Assembly: GCA_045602885.1 (NCBI GenBank)
Contig: JAZSCJ010000100.1
Span: 1 to 10,099 of the forward strand
Direction: 5' to 3'
DNA: 10,099 bases
DNA from: JAJPXI01 sp045602885
GTDB lineage: Bacteria > Bacillota > Clostridia > Oscillospirales > Oscillospiraceae
Every line of letters starts with the position of its first letter. Position 1 is the stretch's first letter. The position numbers and the translations under genes are program-made. Below are positions 5,630 through 10,099 of the stretch, one piece after another. The notes below the pieces were generated by a model. It worked only from the letters and a program-made list of their open reading frames with translations. It was not told the DNA's origin and ran no database searches.

Positions 5630-5659
5630 TGTGGAAAACCCTGTGGAAGATGTGGAAAA
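5630..5659 (-). repeat. Cluster of three DnaA-box-like 9-mers
   Basis: Read on the plus strand, TGTGGAAAA (5630-5638), TGTGGAAGA (5642-5650) and TGTGGAAAA (5651-5659) are complements of TTTTCCACA, TCTTCCACA and TTTTCCACA. The first and third differ from the DnaA-box consensus TTATCCACA by one base and fit the relaxed form TTWTNCACA; the middle one differs by two. All face the same way, and an AT-rich stretch follows. They may bind DnaA as part of an origin, a titration site or a promoter control; binding is not shown. Confidence 0.45.
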
Positions 5660-5705
5660 CCCTTGAAAAACGGTAATTCGTTAATTTTTTCCTTTTCCCC
5701 AAAAC

Positions 5706-5729
5706 TGCATATCCGGTTGCATATTCGGG
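5706..5729 (+). repeat. Two-copy 12-bp tandem repeat
   Basis: TGCATATCCGG at 5706-5716 and TGCATATTCGG at 5718-5728 match in 10 of 11 bases with a 12-base period. They lie between the DnaA-like boxes and the end of the FAD-dehydrogenase gene. Too short to classify, but the pair is exact enough to be a protein-binding element. Confidence 0.4.
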
Positions 5730-5765
5730 TGTCAAAAAATTTATGGCGCAACCACCTGGATAAAA

Positions 5766-7163
5766 TTATTGTTTCTGCCGCTGGCTGATAACCCGGGCCA
5801 CCTTGACGCCCGACGCTCCTGCTTGTGCCAGACCACGGGTCACACCGGCACCGTCGCCAATGGCAAAGAAACCGGGCAGACTGGTCTCCAACTCGTTGGA
5901 CAGTTCCATTCGGGAGGAATAGAACTTGACCTCGGCACCGTAAAGCAGCGTATCGTAATTGGCAGTACCGGGCGCGATCTTGTCCAGCGCATAGATCATC
6001 TCAATGATATCGTCCAGTTGGCGCTTGGGCAGAGCCAGTGACAAATCACCGGGCACGGCCGCCGTCAGCGTGGGACGGGTAAAGGATTTGCTCATGCGGT
6101 GCTCATTGGTGCGCACGCCCTTGACCAGATCGCCAAAGCGCTGCACCAGCACGCCGCCGGCCAGCATATTGGACAGAGAAGCGATGTGCTTGCCGTAGCG
6201 GTAAGGCTGATCGAAGGGCTGGGTAAAGCGGTTGGACACCAGCAGCGCAAAGTTGGTGTTTTCGCTGCGCAGCTCGGGGGAGGCGTAGGAATGGCCGTTG
6301 ACCGTGTTGATCCCCTCCACATTTTCTGCCACCACATGGCCGTAGGGGTTCATGCAAAAGGTGCGCACCTGGTCGCCGTACTGCTTGGTGCGGTAGACCA
6401 GCTTGGATTCGTACACCACGTCGGTGATATGCTCAAAGACCACCGCAGGCAGCTCCACACGTACACCGATGTCCACCTGGTTGTTGATCAGCTTGATGCC
6501 CAAGGCCTTACAACGCTCGGAGAACCACTCGGCGCCCGACCGGCCGGGGCCGGCAATCAGCCAGCGGGTGGTAAATTCCTCCCCCCGCTCGGTGATGACC
6601 CGGTAGCTGTGCTCACCTTCTATCGCAATGTTCGCTACCGCGGTATGGAAACGAAATTCCACCTGCTCCTTCATGCCGAGGTAGATGTTTTGCAAAATGC
6701 GCAGATTATTTTCCGTGCCCAGATGCTTGCAGCGTGCCTGCAGCAGATGCAGGTCGTGCTCCAGCGCACGCTTGGCCAGCTCACGTGCCGCAGGGGACTG
6801 GGTGGAATACACCTTGTCGGTGGCGCCGTGCAGGACATTGATGCTGTCCACATATTCGATCAGTTCCATGACCTCTTTGGCGTCCATAAAATCGGTCAGC
6901 CAGCCGCCAAAGGCCGTGGTGAAATTGAATTTTCCGTCGGAAAACGCGCCCGCACCGCCAAAACCGCACATGGTGCCGCACACCTTGCACTGGATGCACT
7001 CCTTGGTCTTGCCGGCCACAATGGGACAGGCACGGGTGAAAATGTCCGCGCCCTGTTCCAAAACCAGAATCTTCATTTCGGGGCACAGTCGTGCCAGCTC
7101 ATAGCCGGCAAAGACACCGGCTTCTCCGGCGCCGATAATAATTGCGTCATAGCTGTGCGACAT
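5766..7163 (-). CDS. FAD-dependent dehydrogenase with a cysteine cluster (COG2509-like)
   Basis: A 465-residue flavoprotein oxidoreductase. Seen: an N-terminal Rossmann FAD motif, IIIGAGEAG (8-16), the acidic end of the next strand (VLEQG, Glu36), a conserved GFGGAGAFSDGKFN block (67-80), and a C-terminal FAD-closing segment, AIGDGAG (434-440), followed by GLAQAGASG. The layout fits the uncharacterised FAD-dependent dehydrogenases of COG2509, a family related to HI0933/GidA-like flavoproteins. The substrate is unknown. A CxxCxxCxxxC cluster (Cys56, 59, 62, 66) with Cys46 just before it could hold an iron-sulfur centre. ATG 7163 is chosen because GGCGGAG lies five bases upstream and the Rossmann motif follows at once; a longer in-frame reading to 7361 overlaps the lysR gene and is not homologous-looking. 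The gene lies 73 bases downstream of the LysR regulator gene, possibly co-transcribed. It has no clear terminator. Confidence 0.88.
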   Translation of the reverse strand: MSHSYDAIIIGAGEAGVFAGYELARLCPEMKILVLEQGADIFTRACPIVAGKTKECIQCKVCGTMCGFGGAGAFSDGKFNFTTAFGGWLTDFMDAKEVMELIEYVDSINVLHGATDKVYSTQSPAARELAKRALEHDLHLLQARCKHLGTENNLRILQNIYLGMKEQVEFRFHTAVANIAIEGEHSYRVITERGEEFTTRWLIAGPGRSGAEWFSERCKALGIKLINNQVDIGVRVELPAVVFEHITDVVYESKLVYRTKQYGDQVRTFCMNPYGHVVAENVEGINTVNGHSYASPELRSENTNFALLVSNRFTQPFDQPYRYGKHIASLSNMLAGGVLVQRFGDLVKGVRTNEHRMSKSFTRPTLTAAVPGDLSLALPKRQLDDIIEMIYALDKIAPGTANYDTLLYGAEVKFYSSRMELSNELETSLPGFFAIGDGAGVTRGLAQAGASGVKVARVISQRQKQ

Positions 7164-7236
7164 CCGATCTCCGCCTTTTATACATATTAGGGCCATGCAG
7201 ACCCAGTTCATTTTACCATAACTGTCAAGCCGAATT

Positions 7237-8166
7237 TCAATGAGGTCGGGCCGGCTGCGCCGGTAAGATGTGGCCTTGTCCCTCCTCCTGCTCCATGCGC
7301 TCCATAAACAGCGCAATGGCCGGGTTATAATTATTTCTTTCCCACCCCATAGTGATGTCATGCCCCTTGGCCTCGGGCATATTCAGTTCACGGATAACCA
7401 CATGGGGATTATGCCGCTCCACGGTATGGCTTCCCGTCACCGACACCGCAAGGCCCATCTCCACCCACAGCAGCACGTCGGCCATTTTCTCCACCTGCAT
7501 GATCTCGGGATAGATTCCGCCCTTGTCCAGCAACCCCATAATATAGCGGTAGCCGTCCCGATTGACCTCGCCGCCCAACTGCACAAACTGCTCCTGCTTA
7601 AGATCCTCCAGCGACAGATCCTCCTTGTGGGCCAAGGGATGATCTTTGTTGAGCATAATGCAGGAATCAAACTTTTGCACATCGACGGTGAGCAGGTTGG
7701 GCTTATCAAACAGGGAAAAACCGTAAGTGCAGATCAAATCCAGCCGATCCTCGTAAAGCAGCTCGGGCAGACTTCCCAGCGGATACCGTTCCAACGTCAG
7801 CCGGATCTGGGGGTAGCGACTTCGGAAGGAGCTGACCACCCGGGCAAACAGGCCGGAAATGTCGTACACATCCAACACGCCCACACGCAGGCAGCCTTCA
7901 TAGCCACGGTTTGCGCTGCGCACATCGGCCAACAGTGCGTCATATTGCCGAAGAAAGTCCGGCAAGCTGTTGTACAGCACACTACCGCCGGGCGTCAGCT
8001 TCAAAAGCCGCTTTTCCCGCACAAAAAGCTGGGTTCCCAGCTCCTCCTCCATGGCCTGGATCTGACGGCGCAAGGCCGGCTGGGTGATGAACAAACTGCG
8101 GGCCGCCTCGGTAAAATTCAGACAGCGGGCCACCGCCACAAAGTACTTGAGCTGATTGAGTGTCAT
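7237..8166 (-). CDS. LysR-family transcriptional regulator
   Basis: A 309-residue LysR regulator of normal length. The N-terminal winged helix-turn-helix (1-60) carries the family signature NFTEAARSLFITQPALRRQI with EEELGTQLF after it; the usual SQPALSRQI has ITQPALRRQI here. A linker helix leads into the co-inducer-binding domain (about 90-295), beginning CLRVGVLDVY. The effector cannot be read from the sequence. ATG 8166 is supported by GAGGTG eight bases upstream. The gene is divergent from the flavodoxin/zinc-ribbon gene, 184 bases away, the classic arrangement in which a LysR protein controls the divergent gene and itself. The FAD-dehydrogenase gene follows on the same strand after 73 bases with no clear terminator, so it may belong to the same regulon. 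Its own promoter is TTGCAA-17-TATGGT (8188-8216). Confidence 0.95.
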   Translation of the reverse strand: MTLNQLKYFVAVARCLNFTEAARSLFITQPALRRQIQAMEEELGTQLFVREKRLLKLTPGGSVLYNSLPDFLRQYDALLADVRSANRGYEGCLRVGVLDVYDISGLFARVVSSFRSRYPQIRLTLERYPLGSLPELLYEDRLDLICTYGFSLFDKPNLLTVDVQKFDSCIMLNKDHPLAHKEDLSLEDLKQEQFVQLGGEVNRDGYRYIMGLLDKGGIYPEIMQVEKMADVLLWVEMGLAVSVTGSHTVERHNPHVVIRELNMPEAKGHDITMGWERNNYNPAIALFMERMEQEEGQGHILPAQPARPH

Positions 8167-8187
8167 AGACTTTCACCTCACCCTTTT

Positions 8188-8216
8188 ACCATACCACATC
8201 CATGCCCTGTTTGCAA
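8188..8216 (-). promoter_or_regulatory. Promoter of the lysR gene
   Basis: On the minus strand TTGCAA (8211-8216) and TATGGT (8188-8193) are 17 bases apart, with TG before the -10 giving an extended form. TGCAAT here and ATTGCA at 8253-8258 form a 6-bp inverted pair 35 bases apart, and ATGCC (8202-8206) pairs with GGCAT (8234-8238). One of these may be part of an autoregulatory LysR site. Confidence 0.5.
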
Positions 8217-8279
8217 TCTATTCATTACCAAAAGGCATAGTGTAAAAACAGAATTGCATGGTTAAATTACCTCAAAAAA

Positions 8280-8308
8280 TTGAAAAGCACCCATTGGAAT
8301 GATATAAT
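8280..8308 (+). promoter_or_regulatory. Promoter of the flavodoxin/zinc-ribbon gene
   Basis: TTGAAA (8280-8285) and perfect TATAAT (8303-8308) are 17 bases apart. The near-palindrome GGTTAAATTACC (8260-8271) lies just upstream of the -35, where LysR activators commonly bind. A GGAGG Shine-Dalgarno is at 8338-8342, eight bases before the ATG. Confidence 0.8.
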
Positions 8309-8350
8309 TTTCACAACTTCGCACAGAAAAACTATTTGGAGGTTGTCGAA

Positions 8351-9301
8351 ATGAAAGTTTTGGGTATCGTCGCCGGTCGTCACGGTGGCAACAGCGAGAT
8401 CCTGGTCAAGGAAGCTCTGCTGGCCTGTCAGGAGGCTGGCGCTGAGGTCAAGATGATCAACCTGTTTGACTATCACATCGAGCACTGCATCGGCTGTGAG
8501 ATGTGCACCATGCAGATGGGTGAGATGGAGCAGGGCAAGCGCGACCACTATGACGGCTGCGTTCTGAAGAACAAGGACGATATGGACAAGATCGTCAACG
8601 AGATGCAGACCTGCAACGGCGTCATCGTGGGTGTTCCCACCTACGACCTGACTCCCAGCTCCCTGTATCTGAAGTTTGCTCAGCGCTTCCTGGCCTATGA
8701 GCTGGCTTTCCGTCTGGCCATTGGCGACGTCAAGGAAGATCCCCACACTGTGGCCGGCATCATTGCCAACGGCGGTTCCTGCCTGGACTGGCAGACCCTG
8801 GCTCTGGACGGCATCAGCGCCACCATGTTCACCCAGTCCATCACTGTCGTGGATAAGATGCTGGCTGTCCGTAACGGCCGTCCCGGCAACGTTCTGCTGC
8901 GTCCCGAGCAGCTGGAGCGCGCTCACAAGATGGGCGAGAACATCATCAAGGCCATCCAGACTCCCGTCGAGCAGCGCACCTGGCTGGGCGATCCCAATCT
9001 GGGTCTGTGCCCCAACTGCCACGCTCACCTGGTCTTCCGCGGCGAAGAGCACTGGGACGGCATCAAGTATCCCTTCGAGTGCGCAGTTTGCGGCGCCGGC
9101 GGCGACCTGCAGCGCGACGAGAATGGCGAGCTGAAGTTCGTTCTGGCTGAGAACGGTCTGATCCGTGACCGCAACAAGAACGAAGCTCGTGCCGAGCATC
9201 TCAACGAGATCGTGCAGACCCGCATTCAGTTCTTCCAGCGTCAGGGTGAGACCACCGAGCTGGCTCAGAAGTACCGCAACATCAAGTTCCCCGCTATCTG
9301 A
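8351..9301 (+). CDS. Flavodoxin-family oxidoreductase with C-terminal zinc ribbon
   Basis: A 316-residue protein. Residues 1-200 form a flavodoxin-like FMN-reductase domain: MKVLGIVAGRHGGNSE gives the FMN-phosphate loop and GVPTYDLTPSS (94-104) the second FMN loop. Cysteines 46, 49 and 52 (HCIGCEMC) plus Cys70 resemble the iron-sulfur flavoprotein cluster, but the last cysteine is 18 residues away instead of about 4-7. Residues 215-255 add a zinc ribbon, CPNC (220-223) and CAVC (244-247), followed by a charged tail. It probably reduces a substrate or carries electrons using FMN; the partner is unknown. ATG 8351 is chosen because GGAGG lies eight bases upstream; an in-frame TTG at 8336 would overlap that site. 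Codons are strongly biased to CTG, ATC, AAG, GAG and GTC, suggesting high expression. Divergent LysR regulator and own terminator: a single-gene unit. Confidence 0.88.
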   Translation: MKVLGIVAGRHGGNSEILVKEALLACQEAGAEVKMINLFDYHIEHCIGCEMCTMQMGEMEQGKRDHYDGCVLKNKDDMDKIVNEMQTCNGVIVGVPTYDLTPSSLYLKFAQRFLAYELAFRLAIGDVKEDPHTVAGIIANGGSCLDWQTLALDGISATMFTQSITVVDKMLAVRNGRPGNVLLRPEQLERAHKMGENIIKAIQTPVEQRTWLGDPNLGLCPNCHAHLVFRGEEHWDGIKYPFECAVCGAGGDLQRDENGELKFVLAENGLIRDRNKNEARAEHLNEIVQTRIQFFQRQGETTELAQKYRNIKFPAI

Positions 9302-9314
9302 TCGGATACATAAC

Positions 9315-9351
9315 AAACCGGGCCGCTGCAATATGCAGCGGCCCGGTTTTT
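9315..9351 (+). terminator. Terminator of the flavodoxin/zinc-ribbon gene
   Basis: A perfect 16-bp stem, AAACCGGGCCGCTGCA (9315-9330) with TGCAGCGGCCCGGTTT (9334-9349), closes on ATA and runs into TTTTT (9347-9351), 14 bases after the stop codon. Confidence 0.95.
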
Positions 9352-9360
9352 CATAGCAAA

Positions 9361-9395
9361 CAAAATCGGAGGGCACCGCATTGCGGTGCCCTCCG
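9361..9395 (-). terminator. Terminator of gap
   Basis: CGGAGGGCACCGCA (9367-9380) and TGCGGTGCCCTCCG (9382-9395) are exact complements; sterically the top of the stem opens into a small loop. Read on the minus strand the stem is followed by ATTTTG and TTTGC, a modest T-tract. It begins 24 bases beyond the gap stop and faces the neighbouring plus-strand terminator back to back. Confidence 0.8.
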
Positions 9396-9418
9396 TCGTT
9401 CTTGTGTTGCGGTGCTTC

Positions 9419-10099
9419 TTACTTGTGATCCACCGTGCTCATGTAGGCGATCAGATCCAGCACCTTGTTGGAGTAGCCGATCTCGTTGTCGTACCAGGAG
9501 ACCACCTTGACAAAGGTATCGGTCAGCGCGATACCGGCACCGGCATCAAAGATGGAGGTGCGGGTGTCGCCCAAGAAGTCGCTGGAAACCACAGCGTCCT
9601 CGGTGTAGCCCAGAATGCCCTTGAGCTCACCCTCGGCAGCGGCCTTCATGGCGGCGCAGATCTCATCGTACTTGGCGGGCTTGGCCAGGTTGACGGTCAG
9701 GTCGACCACAGACACGTCCAGCGTGGGAACGCGCATGGACATACCGGTCAGCTTGCCGTTAAGCTCGGGAATGACCTTGCCCACGGCCTTGGCGGCGCCG
9801 GTGGAGGAGGGGATGATGTTGCCGGCAGCGGCACGACCGCCGCGCCAATCCTTCTTGGAGGGGCCGTCCACCGTCTTCTGGGTGGCGGTGGTGGAGTGCA
9901 CGGTGGTCATCAGACCATCGGTGATGCCCCAGTTGTCGTGCAGAACCTTGGCGATGGGAGCCAGGCAGTTGGTGGTGCAGGAAGCGTTGGACACCACATT
10001 CATGCTCTTGTCATACACTGTGTTGTTCACGCCCATAACAAACATAGGAGCGTCCGCGGAGGGAGCCGAGATCACGACCTTCTTGGCGCCGGCAGCCAG
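9419..10099 (-). CDS. gap: Glyceraldehyde-3-phosphate dehydrogenase (5' end outside window)
   Basis: The C-terminal 226 residues of phosphorylating GAPDH, which turns glyceraldehyde-3-phosphate, NAD+ and phosphate into 1,3-bisphosphoglycerate in glycolysis. Seen: the active-site SNASCTTNCLAP with the catalytic Cys, TTVHSTTATQ with the general-base His, the inorganic-phosphate loop SSTGAAKAVGKV, RVPTLDVSVVDL, and the C-terminal WYDNEIGYSNKVLDL that helps close the NAD site. The reading frame stays open to the window edge (LAAGAKKVVISAPSAD), so the GTG at 10075 is an internal Val codon and the true start lies beyond 10099; the missing part is the roughly 110-residue NAD-binding region. In many Clostridia this gene is followed by pgk, tpi and gpm, but here a terminator follows, so it stands at the end of its unit. 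Confidence 0.97.
   Translation of the reverse strand: MAAGAKKVVISAPSADAPMFVMGVNNTVYDKSMNVVSNASCTTNCLAPIAKVLHDNWGITDGLMTTVHSTTATQKTVDGPSKKDWRGGRAAAGNIIPSSTGAAKAVGKVIPELNGKLTGMSMRVPTLDVSVVDLTVNLAKPAKYDEICAAMKAAAEGELKGILGYTEDAVVSSDFLGDTRTSIFDAGAGIALTDTFVKVVSWYDNEIGYSNKVLDLIAYMSTVDHK

Noticed and set aside
5729..5768. Intrinsic terminator after the FAD-dehydrogenase gene
   Set aside because: A T-run exists on the minus strand (5734-5741 region), but only a 3-bp stem could precede it, so I do not call it.
7164..7236. Separate promoter for the FAD dehydrogenase (TTGACA or TTGAAA with TAAAAT)
   Set aside because: Spacings of 7 and 19 bases are poor; co-transcription with lysR is as likely.
7164..7361. 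66-codon N-terminal extension of the FAD dehydrogenase
   Set aside because: It runs back into the lysR gene and precedes a textbook Rossmann start with its own Shine-Dalgarno.
8267..9376. Long open frame antisense to the flavodoxin gene (369 codons)
   Set aside because: It runs backwards through the promoter, gene and terminator of the flavodoxin gene, with low-complexity Leu/Val/Ala/Gln composition.

Overview
The window looks like ordinary chromosome from a fairly GC-rich, Gram-positive anaerobe of the Clostridia, most likely an Oscillospiraceae/Ruminococcaceae gut bacterium. The support is AGGAGG-type ribosome binding sites, strong intrinsic terminators, a clostridial-type serC-serA pair, a small DRTGG protein followed by an anti-sigma-like ATPase (a pair usually found beside iron-only hydrogenase genes), and a candidate Rex operator. 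No genus can be fixed from the sequence alone. I see no mobile element, CRISPR array, rRNA or tRNA.

Layout, left to right. Positions 1-708 (minus) hold the start of a probable hydrogenase-associated operon: a DRTGG protein, then an HATPase-fold protein cut by the window edge. The 246-base gap to the next gene carries divergent promoters and a Rex-like operator. Positions 955-3343 (plus) hold serC and serA, the first two steps of serine synthesis, separated by 130 bases that can fold into three stems and resemble no RNA class I recognise. A strong terminator closes this unit. Positions 3492-4102 (plus) hold a self-contained regulator/membrane-protein pair (XRE repressor plus four-helix protein) whose promoter is bracketed by two copies of one operator. 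A bidirectional terminator separates it from mnmE (minus, 4155-5531), a tRNA-modification GTPase that here stands away from its usual partner mnmG.

The 234 bases upstream of mnmE contain its promoter, an inverted repeat, three DnaA-box-like 9-mers within 30 bases and a 12-bp tandem repeat. Next comes an FAD-dependent dehydrogenase with a cysteine cluster (minus), preceded by a LysR regulator (minus) that is divergent from a flavodoxin-type protein with a C-terminal zinc ribbon (plus). This makes a probable redox locus with its own regulator. The right edge holds the C-terminal two thirds of glyceraldehyde-3-phosphate dehydrogenase (minus).

Functionally, the genes join central carbon flow (gap), serine synthesis branching from 3-phosphoglycerate (serA, serC), and redox balance (hydrogenase accessory genes, Rex site, flavoproteins). 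No complete new multi-gene system is visible. The items most worth checking are the structured RNA between serC and serA, the DnaA-like box cluster upstream of mnmE, and the LysR/flavodoxin-zinc-ribbon/FAD-dehydrogenase locus.
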